Of a stretch of DNA of 64,000 bases, positions 45,701-52,698 are shown piece after piece. The DNA is from SIG622 sp045600125 (GTDB lineage Bacteria > Bacillota > Clostridia > Oscillospirales > CAG-382). Position numbers and translations under genes: made by a program. The notes under the pieces are model-generated. The model worked only from the letters and a program-made list of their open reading frames with translations, did no database searches and was not told where the DNA came from. Position 1 is the first letter of the stretch, and every line of letters begins with the position of its first letter. Where the stretch lies: positions 20,090 through 84,089 of the forward strand of contig JAZRXH010000061.1 in NCBI GenBank assembly GCA_045600125.1, in the 5' to 3' direction.

Positions 45701-46241
45701 CACCGTATACGTAATAATGGAACTGGGAGAGGATGCCGCCCGAATTGATGCTGCCGTACAGAGCGTCCGCCACATTGAAGGTGAGCCACTGCCAGCCGGT
45801 CGTCATCGTTTCGATGGATTCGCAGGGGCAGTTCCGGACAAGATCCTTTTTGTACTGCTGCATGAAGTTCAGCTTCGCTTTTCCGAGCTGGGTCGTGCCC
45901 GTGTATTTTACGTAAAGCTGGATGTATTTCAGACTCGTAAGATCAATGCCCAGAGCACCGTAAGAATACTGGTCGAGAGCGATGACCTTTGACTGATTAT
46001 AGGTGGGGTCGGGAGTCACCTTCAGGGCACTGATGCCGTCAATCGTCACTTTTTCCGCCGTTGCATAGGGGTAATGATCCACGATGCCGTTGTTGGCGGC
46101 ACAGCTGGCGCTGCCGATCTTTACGTTTCCGGTATAATCTGCCGTGACGTCATAGCTCGTCACCGCAAGGGCGGGAAGGGTGAATACCGTGCAGGAAAGA
46201 AGCACGATAAAGGCGGTAAGTACGGACAGGACTTTTTTCAA
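42780..46241 (-). CDS. Secreted beta-helix protein with internal SLH repeats, paralogue of the 1606-aa protein
   Basis: 1153 aa. Signal peptide (about 1-26), two beta-rich modules with an InlB-type B repeat between (about 224-280), degenerate SLH units (about 484-660), then a right-handed beta-helix to the end. The helix shares long near-identical stretches with its neighbour (FGNGVEIYGG, YQIYDAGITHQ, THNNTAINFTVRNNIIDRCY), and it lacks the C-terminal repeats. The start is set at TTG 46241: GAGGA at 46252-46256 lies 10 nt upstream, and the product begins KKVLSVLTAF like a normal signal peptide; GTG 46250 is too close to that Shine-Dalgarno. Confidence 0.83.
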   Translation of the reverse strand: MKKVLSVLTAFIVLLSCTVFTLPALAVTSYDVTADYTGNVKIGSASCAANNGIVDHYPYATAEKVTIDGISALKVTPDPTYNQSKVIALDQYSYGALGIDLTSLKYIQLYVKYTGTTQLGKAKLNFMQQYKKDLVRNCPCESIETMTTGWQWLTFNVADALYGSINSGGILSQFHYYVYGEIPVQQLKAADVMYVAKIRFVSQSSAGSSGISRRYPVYFSKGRADVEGTELDPVYVTPGSSVTLPQCPYTRENYTFRGWVNGADLQLYQPGDRVTINERNLNPSLTTARTYFIADWTYTAPDSLDPERLTVDFGSNYNALLGNKDYATVTKNFKFKGRNTLKVAIDNTKNYPLNLDSWELTKIPFDIDKYKYATVTYYYESTDPISATPRIRLLPSGGALTGEYYVNSATPLESNKWSVMCFNLTGADAKKAAGVSPHIIKQIHWQLSGDKKNVTEFGDGDVIYLDKITLYKETPYRTPKVQISLFEGLEDGNFHPGSPLKRSEAAELFVNVMGNKLSLSFSSVTPCTQTDVPSSASCKKAVDVLEYYHIIPGGTAFRPGDSITRHEFTEWIVRTLIVLGGRNVVPTELAFSADNSLLTRAQAAYFINRLLLDDDSAVLSTDVIPFPDVTKDTWFYSDIVKLCSERLSYTDASGEEIWVFPFYGESNFDITAGDAYVALLDGQEEQRIEEIRSTGSACAPLKDGRTFYVTSDSAYGRTSNDGLSESSARLISSLSGVSGLGARKGDVVLFRRGDIFRGSFSTVSGVTYSAYGEGEKPKFYRSEKNYTGASNWTLDYTNSSTGAKIWKYNSAVTNDVGCIVCNDGEVVGLKEIPDYTGGKYYVRGSGAATEFDYKVQLNSNHEFFHKISDGSATGSGYVYFRCDEGNPGQLFADIEFNQRGNCIGGQSNVTIDNICIKYFGSHGIGAGSVTNLTVTNCEIGWGGGSIQHYTNGVVTRFGNGVEIYGGLVNYTIDNCRVYQIYDAGITHQISSSSSGNYYMENVRYTNNVLTDCTYNIEYFMSSPTSGTYERLMKDVLFENNIIRRSGYGWGVQRPDQAPSGIKGWTHNNTAINFTVRNNIIDRCYNISGNTAPIMQLGASYEGCTAYLEGNTFVQVPGRTFAFIGQTSYTHDENLSYTLAKLGGKDNVYYFASN

Positions 46242-46299
46242 GAGCAACACATCCTCTGCTTATTTTTTCCGTTTGTCTTTTATAAAAACAACCATTCTA

Positions 46300-46328
46300 A
46301 TCATACCACGTTCCTGACGATATTGCAA
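46300..46328 (-). promoter_or_regulatory. Promoter of the 1153-aa SLH protein gene
   Basis: On the minus strand, TTGCAA (46323-46328), 17 bp, TATGAT (46300-46305). It diverges from the glnN promoter. Confidence 0.75.
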
Positions 46329-46420
46329 GAGGAATTTTGCAATTTTTCGGCAACACTTGCATATTTTGTCGAAAAGAGCGCAGTCTGACCCAGAGTTTTG
46401 CTTAAAGAGAGAAAAAACAC

Positions 46421-46449
46421 TTGACAAGACAGAGAAAGAAAGTTATAAT
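46421..46449 (+). promoter_or_regulatory. Consensus promoter of glnN
   Basis: TTGACA (46421-46426), 17 bp, TATAAT (46444-46449), followed by an AT-rich discriminator. The start codon is 48 nt downstream of the -10 box. Confidence 0.9.
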
Positions 46450-46497
46450 AATATAATATAATTGACAAAAATTTCACCCGAAAGTCGAGGTACAGCC

Positions 46498-48597
46498 ATG
46501 AGCAGTGAAATTTTCGATATTCCCGCCAATTTCGGTGAAAAGGTTTTCGGCGACGAGGTCATGAAGGCAAAACTGCCGAAGGAGATCTACAAGTCGCTGA
46601 AAAAAACCATCGAGGACGGCAAGGATCTTGATATCAACGTGGCAAACGTGGTCGCCAACGCCATGAAGGACTGGGCGATCGAAATGGGAGCCACCCACTA
46701 TACCCATTGGTTCCAGCCCATGACCGGCATCACCGCCGAGAAGCACGACAGCTTTCTTTCTCCGCAGAAGGACGGCACCGTCATTATGGAGTTTTCCGGC
46801 AAGGAGCTGATCAAGGGCGAGCCGGACGCTTCCTCTTTCCCGTCGGGCGGTCTCCGAGCCACCTTCGAGGCGAGAGGCTATACCGCATGGGACCCCACGT
46901 CCTATGCTTTCATCAAGGACGACTCGCTCTGCATCCCCACCGTTTTCTGTTCCTACGGCGGCGAGGTGCTGGACAAGAAGACCCCTCTTCTCCGTTCCAT
47001 GGAGCTTGTCAGCAACGAGGCGGTAAAGCTCCTTCGGCTCTTCGGCGCAAGAGACGTGAAGAGAGTCAACGCCACCGTCGGACCCGAGCAGGAATACTTC
47101 CTTGTGGACGAAGAATTGTTCAATAAGCGCAAAGACCTCATCTTCACAGGCCGCACCCTCTTCGGTGCCATGGCGCCGAAAGGGCAGGAGCTGGGCGACC
47201 ATTACTTCGGCACCATCAAGCCCAGAGTCATGGCGTACATGGAGGATCTGAATAAAGAACTGTGGAAGCTCGGCATCTTCGCCAAGACCGAGCACAACGA
47301 GGCGGCTCCCGCACAGCATGAGCTCGCTCCCGTCTTTACCACCGCCAATATCGCCACCGACCACAACCAGCTCACCATGGAGATCATGAAGCGCGTGGCG
47401 AGAAAGCATAAGCTGGTCTGCCTTCTCCACGAAAAGCCCTTTGCGGGCGTGAACGGAAGCGGTAAGCACAACAACTGGGCGCTTTCCACGGGCAGCGGCG
47501 AAAACCTTTTCGATCCCGGCAGGAACCCTGCGGAAAACAAACGGTTCCTCACCTTCCTCTGCGCCTTCATCAAAGCGGTGGACGAGCATCAGGATCTTCT
47601 CCGGATCACCGCCGCCAGCGCCGGAAACGACCGCCGTCTCGGCGGCAACGAAGCGCCTCCCGCCATCATTTCGCTCTTTGTCGGCAATGACTATCTGTCT
47701 ATCCTCGAAGCCATCGAGCACGACGGAGAAGCCGCCGAGATGCGCAAGGAGACCATGGCGACCGGCGTACACGTCCTTCCGGACTTCCAGAAGGATACCT
47801 CCGACCGGAACAGGACTTCTCCTCTTGCCTTCACCGGCAACAAGTTCGAGTTCCGCATGGTCGGCTCCTCCTTCTCGGTAGCTGACCCGAATACCGTTCT
47901 CAATACCATTGTGGCGGACGTTCTTTCCCAGTTCACTGCACGTCTTGAAAAGGCGAAGGACTTCGATGCCGAGCTCCACGCTCTCATGAAGGAAGTCATC
48001 CGTGACCATAAGCGCATCATCTTCAACGGCAACAACTACACCGACGAATGGGTAGCCGAAGCCGAAAAGAGAGGTCTTCTCAACCTGCGCACCACGCCCG
48101 AGGCTGTCTGCCGCTTCAAGGATAAAAAGAATATCGAGCTCTTCACAAGGCACCGCATCTTCACCGAGGGCGAGATCCTTTCGAGGACCGAGATCCTTCT
48201 TGAGAATTACTCGAAGGTCATCAATATCGAAGCGCTCACCATGCTGGAAATGGCGAAGAAGGAGATCCTTCCTTCGGTCTTTGCCTATACCGGAGACGTG
48301 GCGAAGGGCATCCGCGCCAAAGCCGATATCGGTATAAGCGACAATGCCGCCAAGAAGAACGTACAGGCGCTCTGCGAGCTGTCCGATTCCTTTGAAAAGG
48401 GTATCGAGGAGCTGGAAAGCCTCGTTCTTGCCGCATCGGAAATCAAGGACGCTCAGAAGAACGCCGACTTCCTCTGCGAGAAGGTAGTGCCTTCCATGAA
48501 CGCCCTCCGTGCAATCGGTGATAAGATGGAGACCATGGTCGGCGAGAAGTACTGGAGCATTCCCACCTACGACGAGCTTCTGTACGGCGTCAACTGA
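46498..48597 (+). CDS. glnN: Glutamine synthetase type III
   Basis: 699 aa, the usual size of GSIII. It forms glutamine from glutamate, ammonia and ATP. Family blocks: THWFQPMTG, GPEQEYFLVDEELF, EHNEAAPAQHELAP and GSGKHNNWALST. The ATG at 46498 is preceded by GAGGT; an earlier in-frame ATG lies within the promoter region. Its promoter is consensus. It is followed 89 nt later by a sugar-phosphate-isomerase-like gene that may be co-transcribed. Confidence 0.95.
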   Translation: MSSEIFDIPANFGEKVFGDEVMKAKLPKEIYKSLKKTIEDGKDLDINVANVVANAMKDWAIEMGATHYTHWFQPMTGITAEKHDSFLSPQKDGTVIMEFSGKELIKGEPDASSFPSGGLRATFEARGYTAWDPTSYAFIKDDSLCIPTVFCSYGGEVLDKKTPLLRSMELVSNEAVKLLRLFGARDVKRVNATVGPEQEYFLVDEELFNKRKDLIFTGRTLFGAMAPKGQELGDHYFGTIKPRVMAYMEDLNKELWKLGIFAKTEHNEAAPAQHELAPVFTTANIATDHNQLTMEIMKRVARKHKLVCLLHEKPFAGVNGSGKHNNWALSTGSGENLFDPGRNPAENKRFLTFLCAFIKAVDEHQDLLRITAASAGNDRRLGGNEAPPAIISLFVGNDYLSILEAIEHDGEAAEMRKETMATGVHVLPDFQKDTSDRNRTSPLAFTGNKFEFRMVGSSFSVADPNTVLNTIVADVLSQFTARLEKAKDFDAELHALMKEVIRDHKRIIFNGNNYTDEWVAEAEKRGLLNLRTTPEAVCRFKDKKNIELFTRHRIFTEGEILSRTEILLENYSKVINIEALTMLEMAKKEILPSVFAYTGDVAKGIRAKADIGISDNAAKKNVQALCELSDSFEKGIEELESLVLAASEIKDAQKNADFLCEKVVPSMNALRAIGDKMETMVGEKYWSIPTYDELLYGVN

Positions 48598-48686
48598 CCC
48601 GTGTATCTAAGAGCCGCACTTTTTATCAATTCAATCCGATTCAGTCCAATATGCCGAAAGGCAATATAAATAAAGGAGATATCATC

Positions 48687-49466
48687 ATGAAAAAAATCGG
48701 TCTTCAGATCTACACCATCCGTGATTATTTCAAGTTCCCGGAAATGGCAAAGGCTTCCTTCAAGAGAATGGCTGAGATCGGCTATACCCAGGGTCAGACA
48801 GCCGGTGACTACGGTCTTACGCCCGAACAGTACGCCGGCGCCGCTCACGACGCAGGCATCGAGATCGTCGGCACCCATTACAGCTGGGACAAGATCATAA
48901 ACGAAACCGACGAGACCATGAAGGTCCACGAGATCCTCGGCACCACCAACGTAGGTATCGGCGGTATGCCCGGCTTTGCAAGAGAGAACAAGGAAAACCT
49001 CCTGCAGTTCATCGATCAGGCAAACGAAGCAGCTGCCAAGCTCTATTCCCGCGGCTTCAAGTTCACCTATCATAACCACAGCTTCGAGTTCAAGAAGTTC
49101 GACGGCAAGACCATGTTCGATTACCTCGTAGAGGGTCTTGATCCCAAGACCTGCTCCTTCGTTCTCGATACATACTGGGTACAGCACGGCGGCGCTGACG
49201 TAAGAGCCACCATCGAAAGACTTGCCGGCCGTATCGACATCCTTCACCTCAAGGATATGGGCGCCTGCGGCGGCGAAAAGGGCAACGTTCCTTACATCAC
49301 CTCCATCGGCAACGGCAACATCAACTTCAAGGACATCATTCCGCTCGCTGAAAAGACCGGCGTAAAGAGCTTCGTCGTTGAGCAGGATACCAACTGGAGA
49401 GACAACGATCCCTTCAAGGCTATCACGGACAGCTACGAATACATCAAGGCTAACTTCCTTGACTGA
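48687..49466 (+). CDS. Sugar phosphate isomerase/epimerase (xylose-isomerase-like TIM barrel)
   Basis: 259 aa. It is in the same superfamily as the N-terminal half of the 33-35 kb fusion protein. Conserved metal ligands appear in FTYHNHSFEF, LDTYWVQHGG, LHLKDMG and VVEQDTNW. It lacks a signal peptide. AAAGGAG at 48672-48678 fixes the start. Proteins of this type interconvert keto-sugars or open inositol-type rings; the substrate here is unknown. Confidence 0.85.
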   Translation: MKKIGLQIYTIRDYFKFPEMAKASFKRMAEIGYTQGQTAGDYGLTPEQYAGAAHDAGIEIVGTHYSWDKIINETDETMKVHEILGTTNVGIGGMPGFARENKENLLQFIDQANEAAAKLYSRGFKFTYHNHSFEFKKFDGKTMFDYLVEGLDPKTCSFVLDTYWVQHGGADVRATIERLAGRIDILHLKDMGACGGEKGNVPYITSIGNGNINFKDIIPLAEKTGVKSFVVEQDTNWRDNDPFKAITDSYEYIKANFLD

Positions 49467-49614
49467 TGTCGGGGCTTTTTCAAAAAAGCATAAAGCATGA
49501 ATAATCGGCAGCAGCGGGGATTTGGGCGACCGGATTCTCGCTGTTGTGGGTTACGGCTTTTCCCGGATGGAATATCATCCGAACACAAAATTCAAACAGA
49601 AAAGGATTACGACC

Positions 49615-50604
49615 ATGATCAATCTCAAAGGACGCAATTTTCTGAAGCTCCTCGACTTTACGAGCGAGGAGATCCTCGGTCTTATCGACCTTGCCGAAGA
49701 CCTGAAGGCAAAGAAGAAGGCGGGGATCCCCCACAGACTCTGCGAAGGAAAGAACGTTGCACTGATTTTTGAAAAAACAAGCACCAGAACCCGCTGTGCC
49801 TTCGAGGTCGCCGCCCGTGACCTCGGCATGGGAAGCACCTATCTCGATCCCTCCGGCTCGCAGATCGGCAAGAAGGAAAGCATCGCCGATACCGCAAGAG
49901 TCCTCGGCCGCATGTTCGACGGCATCGAGTACCGGGGCTACGGTCAGAGCATCGTGGAGGAGCTGGCAAAGTACGCCGGCGTTCCGGTCTGGAACGGACT
50001 TACCGACGAGTTCCATCCCACCCAGATCCTCGCCGACATGCTCACCATAAGAGAGCATTTCGGACGCCTCAAGGGCATCAATTTTGTCTATATGGGCGAC
50101 GCCCGCTTCAATATGGGCAACTCCCTTATGGTCGGCTGTGCAAAGCTCGGTCTGAACTTCACCGCCTGCGCTCCGAAGGAATTCTTCCCCGCAAAAGAGC
50201 TGATCGCCGAGTGTGAGAGCATCGCCGAAAAGACCGGTGCGACCCTCCGTTTTGTCGAGGACCCCATGGAAGCCACAAAGGGCGCCGACGTCCTTTATAC
50301 CGATATTTGGGTATCCATGGGCGAGCCCGTGGAGGTATGGCAGGAGCGTATCGAAAAGCTCTCGCCCTATCAGATTACCAAGACTCTCATGGACAACGCC
50401 GGAGAGAACGCCGTCTTCATGCACTGCCTGCCGGCATACCACGATCTGAAGACGAAGATCGGCAGGGAAATGGGCGAGAAGTTCGGCAGAGATTCCATGG
50501 AAGTGACCGATGAGGTCTTTGAATCGAAAGCCTCCGTCGTCTTTGACGAAGCCGAAAACAGGATGCACACCATCAAGGCGGTCATGGCGGCAACGCTTGT
50601 CTGA
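49615..50604 (+). CDS. argF: Ornithine carbamoyltransferase
   Basis: 329 aa. It makes citrulline from ornithine and carbamoyl phosphate. The carbamoyl-phosphate motif STRTR is present (KTSTRTRCAFE), along with HPTQILAD and HCLPAYH in the ornithine-binding loop. The ATG at 49615 is chosen because the product begins MINLKGRNFLKLLDF, as in other OTCases, although the ORF extends upstream. Together with argG and argH it supplies three of the late arginine steps; it is about 39 kb away from argH. Confidence 0.95.
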   Translation: MINLKGRNFLKLLDFTSEEILGLIDLAEDLKAKKKAGIPHRLCEGKNVALIFEKTSTRTRCAFEVAARDLGMGSTYLDPSGSQIGKKESIADTARVLGRMFDGIEYRGYGQSIVEELAKYAGVPVWNGLTDEFHPTQILADMLTIREHFGRLKGINFVYMGDARFNMGNSLMVGCAKLGLNFTACAPKEFFPAKELIAECESIAEKTGATLRFVEDPMEATKGADVLYTDIWVSMGEPVEVWQERIEKLSPYQITKTLMDNAGENAVFMHCLPAYHDLKTKIGREMGEKFGRDSMEVTDEVFESKASVVFDEAENRMHTIKAVMAATLV

Positions 50605-50614
50605 GAGGGCGCGG

Positions 50615-50911
50615 CTACTTCGAGAAAAAGCGCCGGAAGCCGGGCTTCGGTTCGCTGCAGCCCGTGTCACAGCCGCAGACTTCACCCGGGGTCCCGACAA
50701 GGATCACGTCGCTGCCGATCTTTTCGATCTTTTCCCACGGGATGACATAGGTCTCGCTTTTGCCGAAAAGTCCGGTTCTTCTCTGAACCGAGACCGAAGC
50801 AATGCGGCTGTCCTCCGTGCAGATTTCAAGATCGGTGATACTTCCGAGAAGGGCGCCTCCCGAGCTACCGATCACCTGCTTGCTTTTAAGCTCCCTGTAG
50901 GATATCGTCAA
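50615..50911 (-). CDS. ylmC: YlmC/YmxH family sporulation-associated PRC-barrel protein
   Basis: 98 aa with a TTG start at 50911, chosen because AAAGGAG lies about 10 nt upstream. The ATG at 50935 would put that Shine-Dalgarno inside the coding region. The PRC-barrel pattern (KQVIGSSGGALLGSITDLEI ... YVIPWEKIEKIGSDVILV) matches YlmC/YmxH, a small family in endospore-forming Firmicutes. The C terminus CGCDTGCSEP is Cys-rich. It converges with argF. Confidence 0.78.
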   Translation of the reverse strand: MTISYRELKSKQVIGSSGGALLGSITDLEICTEDSRIASVSVQRRTGLFGKSETYVIPWEKIEKIGSDVILVGTPGEVCGCDTGCSEPKPGFRRFFSK

Positions 50912-51040
50912 CCTTTTGACACTCCTTTCATGCAATCATGCTTTTGAGCCTTCTTGCTCATTTTCAGAAGATATGGATAGGACAGTATATGCCGGAATAC
51001 AGTGGAAAACGCCCGATTTCCGCATATTTTATCAAAAGGA

Positions 51041-51096
51041 TCATTTCCGACTATTCCGAACATTCCGACTATTCCGAACATTCCGAACATTTCTGA
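51041..51096 (+). repeat. Short tandem repeat of 8-10 bp before the NagB-like gene
   Basis: Six units of the type CATTCCGAA / CTATTCCGAA lie in a row, ending at the AAAGG Shine-Dalgarno. It is in the presumed 5' leader of the gene starting at 51109. Confidence 0.75.
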
Positions 51097-51108
51097 AAGG
51101 AAACGACC

Positions 51109-51810
51109 ATGCGAGTAAAAGTCTATGAAACCGAGGAAACGCTGAAAGGCGCTGTCGCCGAGACGGCTGCCGAGTCGATCCGCAAGGCGGCAAACGAAGG
51201 TGAGAGCGCCGAGTTCCGTCTTTGCCTCGGCGCCGATAAGATCAACGCCGAAATGCTTCGTGAGCTTGTCACCGAGGACGTGAACTGGAAAAACGTCAAG
51301 GTCTATTTCTCGTGGGAGTTTCTCGGTGAGCAGGGAACGAGCGCCATCAGCCGCCGCAAGCGCATCACCTATAATTTTACCGACCGGCTCACTACCTTCC
51401 GTCCCGAAAATCTTCGCTTCTCGGATTCGGAGCTCCTGACCGAAAAGAGCGCCGAGGCTCTGAATAAGGATGCAGTAAAACCCTTTGATCTGATCTTTAC
51501 CGAGCTTCTTCCCAACGGCGGCGTCTGCATGAACGTGCCGCCCTGCAACTTTGATACCCGCTCGCCGTACATCAATACCAGGGATTTTCTCGACTCTCCC
51601 TGCGTGACGGTTTCGCCTTATAAGATCCTTACCTCCCGCCGCATTGTGGCGATTGCCTCCGGTGAGCATATGGCAAAAGCGGTGGGACTCATGTTTGAAA
51701 GCGACCTTTCCGCTATGTGTCCGAGTTCGATCCTTAGAGAACATCCGGATTTTATCCTCATGTGCGATAAGGCGGCGGCAAGATACATCCCGGCGTGCTA
51801 TTTTGACTAA
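51109..51810 (+). CDS. NagB-fold protein lacking the deaminase catalytic residues
   Basis: 233 aa. It aligns with glucosamine-6-phosphate deaminase/6-phosphogluconolactonase (NagB fold) through the C-terminal half (RRIVAIASGEHMAKAVG, SSILREHPDFILMCDKAAA). The catalytic motifs are replaced: MDEY by SWEF, and the DGHIAFNEP loop by NGGVCMNVP, losing the general-base Asp, His and Glu; the phosphate-binding ATGST is GAD. It is probably an inactive or repurposed member. AAAGG precedes the ATG. Confidence 0.75.
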   Translation: MRVKVYETEETLKGAVAETAAESIRKAANEGESAEFRLCLGADKINAEMLRELVTEDVNWKNVKVYFSWEFLGEQGTSAISRRKRITYNFTDRLTTFRPENLRFSDSELLTEKSAEALNKDAVKPFDLIFTELLPNGGVCMNVPPCNFDTRSPYINTRDFLDSPCVTVSPYKILTSRRIVAIASGEHMAKAVGLMFESDLSAMCPSSILREHPDFILMCDKAAARYIPACYFD

Positions 51811-51826
51811 TGAAATGTGAAAAAGG

Positions 51827-51863
51827 ACCTCCCGCTGCATATACTGTGGCGGGAGGTGTTTTT
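51827..51863 (+). terminator. Terminator overlapping the yunB Shine-Dalgarno
   Basis: Perfect 9-bp stem ACCTCCCGC (51827-51835) with GCGGGAGGT (51849-51857), then five T. The 3' arm contains GGGAGG, the Shine-Dalgarno of the GTG start at 51864. Confidence 0.8.
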
Positions 51864-52610
51864 GTGCCCGGTTCGGAACGAAAAAAGAAGATTAAATCAG
51901 AGAAAATGAAACGACCGTTTTGGAAACGGCTTTTTCGCCTCTTCAGTATTCTTATCTGCTTTGCCGCAGCGTCGGTAACGGTTCTGTACGCTCTCTTTGA
52001 CAGGTCCTTTTCCTACGAGATGGAGCTGTACGCTTCGGACTACGCTTCCAATTACATGGATTCCATCGTGAACGGAGCCGTCCTTGCGTCGCTCGAGGAG
52101 GCAGAAGGGGGCGGTATTTTTTCCGGACTTACGCATACCGTCACGGACAGCGAGGGAAGAGTCGCATCGGTAAGTGCCGATATGACGGCGGTCACTCTCC
52201 TCAAGGCAAGGATCGACAAAAGCCTTGCGGACTTGCTGATGGCGGACGAGGGATTTACCGTCTATATCCCCGTGGGCAACATCCTCGGCGGACATCTCTT
52301 TTACGGAAAAGGCAAGGGAATACCGGTCCGCATTTTCCCGAGCACCGATGTGCGAACGAAGATGAGCGGGGGGCTTTCCGAGGTCGGCATCAACCAGTCG
52401 CTGTACCGGATCTCCTTCGACGTTGCCGCAAACGCCCGGATCATTTTTCCGTTTCACTACCGGGATTCGGATGTCAAAAGCGAGGTCGTTCTTTCGGAGA
52501 CCGTCATCGTCGGGAAGGTGCCGGAGGCTTATACCGAATTCAATCTGAACGGCGATATCTCGGGAACGGATCTGCAGGGGTATGTGGAGGACTACGGAGC
52601 AGGAACGTAA
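51864..52610 (+). CDS. yunB: Sporulation protein YunB
   Basis: 248 aa from GTG 51864. A basic N terminus and one transmembrane helix (about 25-45) precede an extracytoplasmic domain with the YunB-family blocks DSEGRVASVSADMTAVT, PVRIFPSTDVRT and SEVGINQSLYRISFDV. YunB is needed for efficient sporulation in Bacillus subtilis, with unknown mechanism. Alternative starts are ATG 51906 and ATG 51810, the latter overlapping the upstream stop (TAATG) but with no Shine-Dalgarno. Confidence 0.85.
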   Translation: MPGSERKKKIKSEKMKRPFWKRLFRLFSILICFAAASVTVLYALFDRSFSYEMELYASDYASNYMDSIVNGAVLASLEEAEGGGIFSGLTHTVTDSEGRVASVSADMTAVTLLKARIDKSLADLLMADEGFTVYIPVGNILGGHLFYGKGKGIPVRIFPSTDVRTKMSGGLSEVGINQSLYRISFDVAANARIIFPFHYRDSDVKSEVVLSETVIVGKVPEAYTEFNLNGDISGTDLQGYVEDYGAGT

Positions 52611-52664
52611 CGCAAAAAGGCAAAAACGGAAAACTGATATAATAGGTATAAAAGGTAAAAAGAA

Positions 52665-52691
52665 GGGAATACCGTATTTTTCGGTATTCCC
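52665..52691. terminator. Bidirectional terminator between yunB and mtaB
   Basis: Perfect 10-bp stem GGGAATACCG (52665-52674) with CGGTATTCCC (52682-52691) and T-rich tails on both strands. Confidence 0.88.
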
Positions 52692-52698
52692 GATTTCT

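Noticed and set aside
49490..49515. ARG box in front of argF
   Set aside because: CATGAATAA at 49496 matches one half of an ArgR site, but the second half does not fit. Too weak to call without binding data.
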